Position numbers and translations under genes: made by a program. From Desulfitobacterium_A nosdiversum (GTDB lineage: Bacteria; Bacillota; Desulfitobacteriia; Desulfitobacteriales; Desulfitobacteriaceae): a DNA stretch of 64,000 bases. Position 1 is the stretch's first letter; the number at the start of each line of letters is the position of its first letter. The notes beneath the pieces are model-generated. The model did no database searches. It worked only from the letters and a program-made list of their open reading frames with translations, and had not been told where the DNA came from. Positions 17,054 through 25,580 of the stretch are shown one piece after another. Where the stretch lies: NCBI RefSeq assembly GCF_049860565.1, contig NZ_CP172056.1:1302001-1366000 (forward strand), in the 5' to 3' direction.

Positions 17054-18319
17054 ATGGCAAAGTACAACGACGAGAAAAATCAGCTCAAGTGTTCATTCTG
17101 TGGCAAGACTCAAGATCAAGTAAAAAAACTGGTTGCTGGTCCCGGTGTATATATTTGCGACGAGTGTATTGAGCTCTGTAATGAAATCATTGAGGAAGAA
17201 CTCAATGAGGATTTGGGAGTTGAGATCGGAGATATTCCGAAACCTAAGGAAATTCGGGCAATTCTTGACCAATATGTCATTGGGCAGGATGCGGCTAAAA
17301 AAGCCCTTTCCGTTGCGGTTTATAACCACTATAAACGGATTAACTTAGGCATGAAAATCGATGATGTTGAACTTCAAAAATCAAATATCATTATGATGGG
17401 ACCGACTGGGTCGGGCAAGACTTTGTTAGCCTCTACTCTGGCCAAGGTCTTAAATGTCCCCTTTGCGATTGCTGATGCGACATCTTTAACGGAAGCGGGA
17501 TATGTGGGTGAGGATGTTGAAAACATTCTTTTAAAACTGATTCAAGCTGCCGATTATGATGTTGAGAAAGCGGAAAAAGGGATTGTCTATATTGATGAAA
17601 TCGATAAGATTGCTCGTAAATCAGAGAATCCTTCAATTACCCGTGATGTTTCCGGAGAAGGTGTACAGCAGGCTCTCTTGAAAATTCTTGAAGGGACAGT
17701 AGCCAGCGTCCCCCCGCAAGGAGGGCGGAAACATCCTCATCAGGAATTTATTCAGCTGGATACAACGAACATTCTGTTCATTGTGGGTGGTGCCTTTGAC
17801 GGGATTGAGAAATTGATTCAAGCCCGCATTGGCAAGAAGGTTATGGGCTTTGGCGCCGATATTCAAAAGAAAAGCGATATGAATATCGGGGATACCCTAA
17901 AAGAGATCCTTCCGTCCGACTTGCTGAAATTTGGCTTGATTCCTGAGTTTGTCGGTCGTTTACCGGTCATTGTGACACTTGATGCTCTTGATGAAGAAGC
18001 ATTGGTTCGCATTTTGACCGAACCTAAGAATGCTCTAGTTAAGCAATACGAGAAACTTCTTGAACTCGATGGGGTTTCCCTGGAATTTAAAGAGGATGCC
18101 CTTACTGGAATCGCAGAAGAGGCCATCCGGAGAAATACGGGAGCTCGCGGACTGCGTGCTATTGTTGAAGAAATGATGCTTAACGTGATGTACGATCTTC
18201 CGTCACGCACAGATGTCACCAAGTGCGTTGTAACGAAGGAGGTTGTTCTGAAGAAAGAAGAACCGTTCCTGGTTACTGCGGATAAGGGAAAAAAGGGTAA
18301 GAAGGAAGAAACCGCATAA
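17054..18319 (+). CDS. clpX: ATP-dependent Clp protease ATP-binding subunit ClpX
   Basis: A 421-residue AAA+ unfoldase that feeds substrates to ClpP. The N-terminal zinc finger is CSFCGKTQDQV...CDECIELC (about 14-46), Walker A GPTGSGKT (about 117), the pore loop GYVGED (about 150), Walker B IVYIDEIDKIA (about 177), and sensor 2 GARGLRAIVEE near the end. The ClpP-docking loop reads KKVMGFGAD, i.e. MGF rather than the commoner IGF. The ATG has GAGAGGTGAGAGG upstream. It forms an operon with tig and ends in a strong terminator. In many Firmicutes lonB follows directly; here lonB is 21.7 kb away. Confidence 0.97.
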   Translation: MAKYNDEKNQLKCSFCGKTQDQVKKLVAGPGVYICDECIELCNEIIEEELNEDLGVEIGDIPKPKEIRAILDQYVIGQDAAKKALSVAVYNHYKRINLGMKIDDVELQKSNIIMMGPTGSGKTLLASTLAKVLNVPFAIADATSLTEAGYVGEDVENILLKLIQAADYDVEKAEKGIVYIDEIDKIARKSENPSITRDVSGEGVQQALLKILEGTVASVPPQGGRKHPHQEFIQLDTTNILFIVGGAFDGIEKLIQARIGKKVMGFGADIQKKSDMNIGDTLKEILPSDLLKFGLIPEFVGRLPVIVTLDALDEEALVRILTEPKNALVKQYEKLLELDGVSLEFKEDALTGIAEEAIRRNTGARGLRAIVEEMMLNVMYDLPSRTDVTKCVVTKEVVLKKEEPFLVTADKGKKGKKEETA

Positions 18320-18341
18320 GCAAACCTAATATGAAATGATA

Positions 18342-18382
18342 AAAAAGCTGTTAGCCCGATAGGGGATAACAGCTTTTTTTTT
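18342..18382 (+). terminator. intrinsic terminator of tig-clpX
   Basis: AAAAAGCTGTTA pairs with TAACAGCTTTTT, followed by a T run; loop GCCCGATAGGGGA. Confidence 0.9.
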
Positions 18383-18577
18383 GAATTAATAATGACTGTG
18401 CTACTTAACAATCATCAAAATTTAATTAACCGAAAAAAGGAAGTTCAGTATTTATATTGAATATATTATTTTAAAAGTAAATTCTATAAGATATGTTAAA
18501 GCCAAAGGAACTCATTTTACTTAGGAAAATGTAATATAACTGTATGGTGAATCTTTATATATAAAGGAGTGTTTCAT

Positions 18578-20431
18578 ATGTCCAATAAAAGGATTAAAGC
18601 TGCATCATTTATTTTAACTATAATTTTTTTATTATGCTCTGCAACAAATGTTTTGGCTATACCCATCTATTCTGATCCGCAATCCCCTATTGGAGATTTT
18701 AGTATTATTGGGGATCACTTAAAAATGATTGACCCAAACACGGGAACTTTCCAGTATAAATTTGTGGATATGAATGGTACAGACATAACCCAGAAAATTC
18801 CGTCTTCTGATATTAAAGTAGACGCAGAAGTTGTTACAAACCGTACTGAATCATCTTACGCAACGGTCAAAGCTGTATCAAGCATAGAACCACAAACAGG
18901 AACATGTATTTTAAAATATAATTTTACCGAGTCTGAACAAATGGTTTACGTTGATTTTGACATATCTTTTGGTGCTAAATACAGTCAGGGTTTTCGAAAA
19001 ATACTCTATATAGGTGACGACAAGACTCCGGAAGTAAGAACACAAGTTGACCAAATACAGTTTGTTTCTGATTCTTTAACAAAAACCGGATCCCAAACAG
19101 CAACCTTCAAGTACAAAATAACAGGTTATATCGGGAGTGATTTCGATGGCTTTTATGGTGATATAACGCAAAAAATTCCGGCTTCCCAGATCGAGGCGTT
19201 TTCATCACTGGATTCAAACATAATATTAGATCCTTCTACGGGGACGGGCACCAATACGTTTAACACTTCAGATACAAATGTACTCTTTAAAACCACCCTG
19301 AGAGATAAACTAACTGGAGTAACAGCCGTTTTGAATACATACGGTTTAGATCCGGTTCCAGCCAATATAACGACTCCTTCGGCGATTTCCAGAATTAACT
19401 TTGTTTCAAGTGATTTAACAAAAACGGGAGCAGATACTGCTACCTTCCAGTACAAAATATTAGATCAGCATTATTCTGATGTAACGAAAACAATTCCGGC
19501 AAAAGACCTTGATGCAACGGCCTTAATCGGTTCCTCTAAAGCCGATATCAATCTCGATCCGGCAACAGGGATGGGAACGATAACGTACCATTTTGCGGAT
19601 AAGGATCAGCAAGTTATGATTAGTCTCATGCATAAAAAGGGAATGGGAGTATCTTCTTTGTTGAACTTAAATCATTCTGAATCAGACAATGCTGCGGATA
19701 GCACAACAAATGATTTGAAAATAGCTCAAATATCTTTTGTGCCTACAGATATGCTGACGTTTAATTCATGTGCTGAATTAAAATATCTAATCTTAAATAA
19801 AGAAGGCAAAGATATTACACGTAAAATTGCAGCTTCTCAACTCAACGTAAGTTCTTCTGTCAATTCTATGATAGCCTTAAAACCAAGTGATGGGGCATAT
19901 ATAATAACCTATAACTTGTATAACTCTGAAAAAACAATTATTGTAACCATAGAGGACAAAGAAACCGGAATCAAAACGGCATTAAATATAGGAAAGATGC
20001 CCACGGATTCGGAAATGGATAAAGATAAAGATTCAAATACATCAGAGAATAAAATTATCGAGTTTAAAGATCCGATCTTGGAACAGGCAATACGAAAATT
20101 GATTTATAAACCGACCGCGAATATAGATATAAACGATGTTAAAGAAATCCCAGATTTATATATTGATAAAGGGTGTACTGATTTATCAGGAATCGAGAAT
20201 TTAAAAGGTCTTGTTTCGCTTGATATTTCCTCAGACCAAATTAAAGATTTATCACCATTAAAGGAAATACCGAAGTTAAGAAATTTGGTCTATAGAGGCT
20301 CAATAAATGATTTGAAATCTTTGGAGGACCTAAAAAATCTGAAGTTACTAGATTTAGGGTATACCCAAATAAACGACAATGACCTATCTATGCTAAAGAA
20401 AAATTTGCCTGATTGCTTCATTCTTCATTAA
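18578..20431 (+). CDS. secreted protein with four tandem beta repeats and C-terminal leucine-rich repeats
   Basis: A 617-residue protein. The signal peptide is residues 1-27 (SFILTIIFLLCSATNVLA). Four related units begin near residues 37, 157, 270 and 382, a period of about 113. The repeated signature is TKTGSQTATFKYK or ..ADTATFQYK, then DITQKIPASQ, then LDPSTGTGT. An acidic linker (470-495) leads to an internalin-like LRR region (about 525-615) with DLSGIENLKGL, KDLSPLKEIPKL and NDLKSLEDLKNL. There is no LPxTG or SLH anchor, so it is probably released or loosely held on the surface. ATG 18578 is chosen over an in-frame GTG nine bases earlier because AAAGGAG is correctly spaced only for the ATG. 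The function is unknown; binding or adhesion is an inference. Confidence 0.8.
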   Translation: MSNKRIKAASFILTIIFLLCSATNVLAIPIYSDPQSPIGDFSIIGDHLKMIDPNTGTFQYKFVDMNGTDITQKIPSSDIKVDAEVVTNRTESSYATVKAVSSIEPQTGTCILKYNFTESEQMVYVDFDISFGAKYSQGFRKILYIGDDKTPEVRTQVDQIQFVSDSLTKTGSQTATFKYKITGYIGSDFDGFYGDITQKIPASQIEAFSSLDSNIILDPSTGTGTNTFNTSDTNVLFKTTLRDKLTGVTAVLNTYGLDPVPANITTPSAISRINFVSSDLTKTGADTATFQYKILDQHYSDVTKTIPAKDLDATALIGSSKADINLDPATGMGTITYHFADKDQQVMISLMHKKGMGVSSLLNLNHSESDNAADSTTNDLKIAQISFVPTDMLTFNSCAELKYLILNKEGKDITRKIAASQLNVSSSVNSMIALKPSDGAYIITYNLYNSEKTIIVTIEDKETGIKTALNIGKMPTDSEMDKDKDSNTSENKIIEFKDPILEQAIRKLIYKPTANIDINDVKEIPDLYIDKGCTDLSGIENLKGLVSLDISSDQIKDLSPLKEIPKLRNLVYRGSINDLKSLEDLKNLKLLDLGYTQINDNDLSMLKKNLPDCFILH

Positions 20432-20507
20432 AGTGGGGGTAATTTCTTTCGAAGAAAAGGATATAGCTATACTTTCCTTTAAGTCAGCTTTATAAGAGGC
20501 TAAGTCA

Positions 20508-20539
20508 AGAAAACCAGCACAATGGCTGGTTTTCTTTTT
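20508..20539 (+). terminator. intrinsic terminator
   Basis: AGAAAACCAGC (20508-20518) pairs with GCTGGTTTTCT (20525-20535), followed by TTTTC. Confidence 0.85.
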
Positions 20540-20543
20540 CATA

Positions 20544-20660
20544 GTACGCCCAGCATGGGCGTTATCGGGACGCTGAATCTGCAGAAGTCAGCAGAGGTTG
20601 TAGTGCGGAAGTAGGCGACGGCGGAAACCGGAAGGACCGAGCCTAAAGGAGAAATGAACC
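20544..20660 (+). mobile_element. probable group II intron remnant
   Basis: The stretch from ACGCCCAGCATGGGCG through CTGCAGAAGTCAGCAGAGG to GAAGGACCGAGCC and AAAGGAG resembles the segment just upstream of the reverse-transcriptase ORF in bacterial group II introns. Neither a maturase ORF nor a recognisable domain V follows; a PAP2 gene on the other strand begins at once. It is therefore a scar or fragment. The identification rests on recalled sequence resemblance. Confidence 0.45.
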
Positions 20661-20666
20661 ATTCTA

Positions 20667-21263
20667 CTAATTCTGTGTGACTTTTGAGTATTTGCCATAA
20701 CGAAATAACCGTAGTACTAAGTTTGTTAATGGCTTTAAAACAGGATTGATAAGCCAAACAATCTTAGCACTGATAATACCGATTACAACGCTGGCAATTA
20801 CATCTGTTGGCCAATGAACACCTGTATAAATTCGGGAAAATGCCACGAGTATTGCTAGAATTGTAAAGCTCCATCTTACCCAAAAAGATGCTTTTTTCCA
20901 TGAACCTGCAGCAAAACCGAAACTTCCTGAAGTATGATCACTGGGAAATGAAGTATCAAAAGAATGGGGAATAAGCTGAGTAAAGGTTCCTTTTTCGAGT
21001 GCAACAAAGGGGCGAGGCCGAAAGAAAAATTGGCCAATTACAACATTAATAACTAAAGCTAAGACACCTGAGAAACCTGTGACGACCAGAGCATGTCGCC
21101 GGTCCGAATCTGACTTAGGCAAAGTAAACCAGGCAACTAAAAATAGCACAGCATAGAGTTCCAGCGCATATTGGGCAAAAAAAGCCATCAGCTTATCCAA
21201 AGCTGGATAATGTCCCGCCCATTGATTGATTAAATGGTAGCCGAAAATGTCAAATGAATTCAT
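20667..21263 (-). CDS. PAP2-family undecaprenyl-diphosphatase (BcrC-like)
   Basis: A 198-residue membrane phosphatase expected to recycle undecaprenyl pyrophosphate for wall synthesis. The three PAP2 phosphatase motifs are complete: FFRPRPF (about 86-92), PSDHTSGSFGFA (about 118-129) and SRIYTGVHWPTDV (about 155-167), with five to six membrane helices. The frame is open to 21365, but ATG 21263 is preferred: CAGGAGGAAGTT lies just upstream and the conserved MNSFDIFGYHLINQ opening starts there. It lies divergent to a DedA gene, and its terminator side abuts the group II scar. Confidence 0.88.
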   Translation of the reverse strand: MNSFDIFGYHLINQWAGHYPALDKLMAFFAQYALELYAVLFLVAWFTLPKSDSDRRHALVVTGFSGVLALVINVVIGQFFFRPRPFVALEKGTFTQLIPHSFDTSFPSDHTSGSFGFAAGSWKKASFWVRWSFTILAILVAFSRIYTGVHWPTDVIASVVIGIISAKIVWLINPVLKPLTNLVLRLFRYGKYSKVTQN

Positions 21264-21435
21264 CGAATTAACTTCCTCCTGTAATATAAACTGTCTAATT
21301 GATAAGACGAGGAAATTTCTCCAAAAGTTCACGGACATTTTAAATTTATTTATTAATAATTCCATGAACTTTTTTCTCTAAATGTCGTCCTAATAATTAG
21401 AGAGTTTATTTTTGAGGGATTTTAGGAGGATTATC

Positions 21436-22089
21436 ATGGATTTCATCAAAGTATTGATCGACATTTTTTTACACTTAGATAAGAACTTAGGGATGATTAT
21501 TCAAAGTTATGGCATGTGGACGTATCTAATTCTTTTTGCACTCGTCTTTTTTGAAACCGGGTTGGTTGTTACACCATTCCTTCCGGGAGATTCCCTACTT
21601 TTTGCTGCCGGTGCCTTTGCAGCCAGCGGTTCCTTTAATATTGTTTTACTTTTCATTTTACTTGGTGCAGCAGCGATCCTTGGTGATACTGTTAATTATC
21701 AGATCGGACATTGGGTTGGCCCCAAAGCATTTAGCCAAAGCAATGCTCGTTTCTTTAAGAGGGAAAACTTAGAACGAACTCAACAGTTTTATCAGAAGCA
21801 TGGAGGTAAAACCATAATTCTAGCAAGATTTATTCCGGTAATCCGTACTTTTGCACCTTTTGTTGCGGGTATAGGAAAGATGAATTATTTTCGTTTTCTC
21901 TTGTATAACCTTATCGGTGGTTTGGGATGGGCTGCTATTGTTCTTATGAGTGGTTATCTGTTCGGTAACCTCCCTGTGGTAAGAAATAATTTCAGTGTTG
22001 TTATTCTAGCCATTATTTTCATATCAATTCTACCCGCAGTTCTTAGTTTTCTCAGAGAAAAAAGGGCTTTGCCATTAAAGCAGCAGTAA
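21436..22089 (+). CDS. DedA-family membrane protein
   Basis: A 217-residue polytopic protein of the DedA (SNARE-associated) family, some members of which flip undecaprenyl phosphate or other lipids across the membrane. Family motifs: FFETGLVVTPFLPGDSLLFAAGA (about 43-65), GDTVNYQIGHWVGP (about 93) and FIPVIRTFAPFVAGIGKM (about 134). ATG 21436 is chosen for its AGGAGGA site; an upstream TTG has none. Its proximity to PAP2 genes fits lipid-carrier recycling. Confidence 0.9.
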   Translation: MDFIKVLIDIFLHLDKNLGMIIQSYGMWTYLILFALVFFETGLVVTPFLPGDSLLFAAGAFAASGSFNIVLLFILLGAAAILGDTVNYQIGHWVGPKAFSQSNARFFKRENLERTQQFYQKHGGKTIILARFIPVIRTFAPFVAGIGKMNYFRFLLYNLIGGLGWAAIVLMSGYLFGNLPVVRNNFSVVILAIIFISILPAVLSFLREKRALPLKQQ

Positions 22090-22199
22090 AAGTTGAAAAG
22101 GAATAACAATAGACCACTTAAAAGAAAATACTATCGAACAAAAAAAGATGGTAAACTATCTAATAAATAATTTCTAAAGGAAGGAGAGGAAAAAATGCT

Positions 22200-22718
22200 G
22201 TGACGGAACTCGACATTTCACTCATTGAGCAGGTCCTGGCAGGCGACCCGGAAGCGTTTAACCGACTTGTTTTGAGCTATAGCTCTTATGTATACCGTAC
22301 AGCATTTGCCTTTCTCCATGATAGAGCTGAGGCTGAAGATGCTTCTCAGGAAGTCTTTCTAAAGGTTTACCGTTCAATCCATCGTCTTAAGGATGGCCAT
22401 ACGTTTCCGGCTTGGTTTAAAAAAGTAATAACTTCTGTGTGTTTAGATCGAATCAAAACTAAAAAACTGGATATTGTACCCGATTCATCGATTGAATCAA
22501 TGATAATTTCCACATCTGAGCACTTAGATTATGATATCGGACTACGGGAGGCTTTACACAAGCTAAGACCGGAGGAACGTGAAATAATCCTTCTTGTCGA
22601 TTGGCAAGGTTATAACTACCAGGAAGTCGCGGCTATACTTAAAATTCCGCTTGGAACCGTTAAATCTCGAATTCATGGAGCGAGAAACCATTTGAAAATA
22701 ATTATGTCTGAAGAGTAA
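22200..22718 (+). CDS. ECF-type RNA polymerase sigma factor
   Basis: A 172-residue sigma-70 family factor of group 4. Region 2 is YRTAFAFLHDRAEAEDASQEVFLKVYRSI (about 31-60), a short linker follows, and region 4 is LRPEEREIILLVDWQGYNYQEVAAILKIPLGTVKSRIHGAR (about 120-160). Expression starts at GTG 22200 with GGAAGGAGAGG. It is followed after 12 bases by a zinc-finger anti-sigma gene, so it is presumably autoregulated and released by an envelope signal. Confidence 0.93.
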   Translation: MTELDISLIEQVLAGDPEAFNRLVLSYSSYVYRTAFAFLHDRAEAEDASQEVFLKVYRSIHRLKDGHTFPAWFKKVITSVCLDRIKTKKLDIVPDSSIESMIISTSEHLDYDIGLREALHKLRPEEREIILLVDWQGYNYQEVAAILKIPLGTVKSRIHGARNHLKIIMSEE

Positions 22719-22730
22719 GGAGGGACTACA

Positions 22731-23231
22731 ATGGAATGCCTGCAATGTATGGAAAGGATATCAGAATACCTTGACAAAGAGCTGTCAGAGAGCGAACACC
22801 AAGATATGCAAGTTCACTTAGATGAGTGTAAGGATTGCCGAAACGCGATGAATGAGCTAGCCCATTTACGTGAGGCAACAAAACTAAGTATTGATAGTAT
22901 TCCTGTCCCACCGGATTTAGCGAATAAGATACTCTTTAGTATCCAAGAGGAAAAACATAAAACTTCTAAAAATCAATGGATTACGGGTATACTTTTAATT
23001 CTTTTTTCAAGTCCTCTTCTTTTGTTTCTTACAAGGACTTTTACCAGTATCTTCAACCTAATTTATACTACAGGCGCCGTTTTCTGGAGATCCTTAATGA
23101 CCTTGATTACTGTTGTATCCCCCTGGTTTATGCTTTCTTTAGGAATACTGTCTGCGGTCGGGATAATCATAGGTGCAATTATCATTCTAAGGCTGATCCG
23201 TGGATTTGATTTAAATGAGGTGCTCCAATGA
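22731..23231 (+). CDS. zf-HC2 anti-sigma factor, membrane-anchored
   Basis: A 166-residue protein. The cytosolic anti-sigma domain has the zinc motif HLDECKDCRN (HxxxCxxC, about 33-42) with CLQCMERISEYLDKELSE before it. Two hydrophobic segments (about 83-106 and 124-158) anchor it. It should hold the adjacent sigma factor inactive. Its TGA overlaps the ATG of the next gene by four bases (ATGA), which points to translational coupling. Confidence 0.88.
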   Translation: MECLQCMERISEYLDKELSESEHQDMQVHLDECKDCRNAMNELAHLREATKLSIDSIPVPPDLANKILFSIQEEKHKTSKNQWITGILLILFSSPLLLFLTRTFTSIFNLIYTTGAVFWRSLMTLITVVSPWFMLSLGILSAVGIIIGAIIILRLIRGFDLNEVLQ

Positions 23232-24073
23232 AGACTAAATATAAGCTAAGTATATTTTTAATCATCGCTTTGCTTTTTCTCTTTCCCGGTACTGTGCTGG
23301 CTGATGAATTAGCTTCCCAATTTGGCGGGGATAGTCCTCTAATGGTTCCAGATGGGTACAACGTTGACTCTGTTTTTGTCTTAAGCACTGACGCTCATAT
23401 TGCTGGATCTGTTAAAGATGTTGTTTTGGTTGTGAATGGGAATGTCTATCTTGAACCAACAGCTCAGACTGATCTTGTCATTGATTTAGGAGGACAGGTC
23501 ATTAACCCTGCCAATGTTCCAGTTAAGACCGGTATATTTCGGCTTAGCTTCACTTCAAAGTTTATAAATGAGTTATTTATTGGCTTAGCCTTAATTTTAG
23601 GGCTTTGGTTCGTCCGATTGATACTGAGCATTTTAGGTATCATTTTGCTCACCGGCCTTGGGTTTTTGTTTCGAAATCGTTTGTACCAAAGGACAAGCCT
23701 ATTGGCAAACTTTCCATTAAGACTATTGGGTATCGGGATAGCAGCATTCCTCATTGTTTTAGCTCTAATCCTTCTTCTTTCGTTAACGGTCATTGGCATT
23801 CCGTTTGCCGTCCTAATTTCAATAGTTGCAACAGGAGCTGCTATTTTGGGTATATTACCCGTAATTGAATATAGCGGAAAGAAACTATTCTCAGCACAAT
23901 TACTAGAATCTTCCGATTTAAGCCAATGGTTTATATTTGCTCTGCTCTTAGTTTCTGTTTTAAATCTTCCCCTAGTAGGGATTATCGTTCTTCTTGGGAT
24001 TGGTTTTATGGGTTTAGGAGTTTCTACGGCAACTGGTTTTGTCTATCTCAAAGAAAGAAAACACAGAATATAA
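23228..24073 (+). CDS. membrane protein with bactofilin-like ectodomain, sigma-operon third gene
   Basis: A 281-residue protein. The signal peptide is residues 1-25 (LIIALLFLFPGTVLA). Residues 35-90 show short beta repeats (VLSTDAHIAGSVKDVVLVVNG then VYLEPTAQTD), like polymer-forming/bactofilin domains, and four to five membrane helices follow (about 112-270). Its start overlaps the anti-sigma stop, so it probably acts as sensor or effector of that module. No enzymatic motif is visible. Confidence 0.75.
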   Translation: MKTKYKLSIFLIIALLFLFPGTVLADELASQFGGDSPLMVPDGYNVDSVFVLSTDAHIAGSVKDVVLVVNGNVYLEPTAQTDLVIDLGGQVINPANVPVKTGIFRLSFTSKFINELFIGLALILGLWFVRLILSILGIILLTGLGFLFRNRLYQRTSLLANFPLRLLGIGIAAFLIVLALILLLSLTVIGIPFAVLISIVATGAAILGILPVIEYSGKKLFSAQLLESSDLSQWFIFALLLVSVLNLPLVGIIVLLGIGFMGLGVSTATGFVYLKERKHRI

Positions 24074-24110
24074 GCCCAAAAATAATTCCTATATTATAAA
24101 GGAGTAAGTT

Positions 24111-25385
24111 ATGAGTTCTTCGCTTCTTATATCCTATGTAACGCACTACGGGTATCTTGGTCTCTATTTCATTTTGGGAACTTCAATTTTAGGAATACCG
24201 ATTCCAGATGAGACGTTGATGGTTTTCATTGGTTTTCTGACCTATGAAGGTAAACTTAATCCCTTTTTAGCAGTGTTATCTGCAGCAAGTGGAAGTATTA
24301 CCGGGATTACCGTTGCATATTTTCTAGGAAGGTTGTTCCAGCAAAAAGTGATGCATTACCTCAAGAAACACGCCGGGAGCGAACGCTTAGATAAAGCATT
24401 TAGTTGGTATCACAGACATGGAGGTAAGCTTTTAACTGTGGGCTATTTTATCCCAGGCGTACGTCATTTATCAGGCTATATTGCCGGATTAACTCGTTTA
24501 AGCTATAAGAGTTTTGCATTTTTTGCTTATCTTGGAGCCGTTCTCTGGGTGTCTGTATGGGTTATCGTCGGAAGGCTGCTTGGGAGCCGCTGGGAAACGC
24601 TTCTTCCCGTTATCCACCGCTATGCTCTATTTTTGGGAGCTATATCAGCCGCATTGTTCTTCACCTTTTATCTGTTGTACAAATACCATATGCGCTTAGG
24701 AAACTGGCTGCACAAACAATGGCAGCACTTACCGGAACGTTACATGTCTTTAGGCAAGAGGCGTTTATTTGTCACCGTTGGTGGGGTACTCTTTTTAACA
24801 TTGTTTATTGTCTTAATGGGATTGATACAAGATTTTGTGGCACACGAAGTGGGCCAATTTGACGGACTTGTTGTAGATTGGCTGGCAGGCTCAACACCCT
24901 TATTTATGCTTTTTCTCATGCAAAGGATCAATGCTTTCGGTACTCAATTGTTTATTTTGATTGTTTTTGGAATAGCCGTAATGATACTTTGGTTCTTAAC
25001 AAAACGCTGGACACATGTTCTTCCCTTGGCTCTTGCCTGGGGAGGTGGTACTCTTATTGATTATCTGTTTCGTTTTACCTTTAAAGGGTATAGCATTCGT
25101 CTTCTTGAAAATCTTACACCGTTTGATGCTCCAAGTCAGGGATTTCTCATTGCGGCTTTAGCTTTTTATGCAGTTCTGGGCTATCTCTTTGGACGATGCA
25201 GACCTTGGTTTACTCAACTTTTGATTGCTATTTGCGAGTTTTTCTTCCTGTTTTTCTTAGCTTTAAGCCCGGTTTATCTTCGAATCCACCCACCAAGCAC
25301 CATGGTAATGAGCCTAACGGTAAGTGGACTTTTGACTTTGGTTTGCCTTTTTGTTTACGAGTTTCGCCAATATTCCAATGAATAA
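24111..25385 (+). CDS. DedA domain fused to a degenerate PAP2-like domain
   Basis: A 424-residue membrane protein. Residues 1-190 are a DedA domain with LGIPIPDETLMVFIGFL and GYFIPGVRHLSGYIAGL. Residues 220-420 follow the helix pattern of PAP2 phosphatases, but the catalytic positions are lost: FKGYSIR stands for KxxxxxxRP, APSQGFLIA for PSGH, and SPVYLRIHPPST for SRxYxGxHxxxD. The PAP2 part is therefore probably non-catalytic and may bind lipid. It lies 37 bases after the sigma/anti-sigma/membrane gene trio, with AAAGGAG upstream, and is likely the last gene of that operon. Confidence 0.8.
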   Translation: MSSSLLISYVTHYGYLGLYFILGTSILGIPIPDETLMVFIGFLTYEGKLNPFLAVLSAASGSITGITVAYFLGRLFQQKVMHYLKKHAGSERLDKAFSWYHRHGGKLLTVGYFIPGVRHLSGYIAGLTRLSYKSFAFFAYLGAVLWVSVWVIVGRLLGSRWETLLPVIHRYALFLGAISAALFFTFYLLYKYHMRLGNWLHKQWQHLPERYMSLGKRRLFVTVGGVLFLTLFIVLMGLIQDFVAHEVGQFDGLVVDWLAGSTPLFMLFLMQRINAFGTQLFILIVFGIAVMILWFLTKRWTHVLPLALAWGGGTLIDYLFRFTFKGYSIRLLENLTPFDAPSQGFLIAALAFYAVLGYLFGRCRPWFTQLLIAICEFFFLFFLALSPVYLRIHPPSTMVMSLTVSGLLTLVCLFVYEFRQYSNE

Positions 25386-25411
25386 ACCCCTGATCATTGT
25401 CAGGGGTTTCT
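25384..25411. terminator. intrinsic terminator, near-twin of 30239-30276
   Basis: AAACCCCTGA pairs with TCAGGGGTTT; loop TCATTG. The right flank TTTCTCTATCAT is shared with the terminator at 30239-30276. Confidence 0.85.
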
Positions 25412-25580
25412 CTATCATTACTGATAACAGAGGTGAGACCCTAAGACGTTTATGACTAATCCCATTATCCCAGAAAAGCACATAGTGATAAGAGTACCCC
25501 TTTGCCTACTTCAGACTGGGTATAAAAAGCAAGAAGATCCCATCGCTTATCAGCCAACATAGTGCCCTGCAATAATCTAA

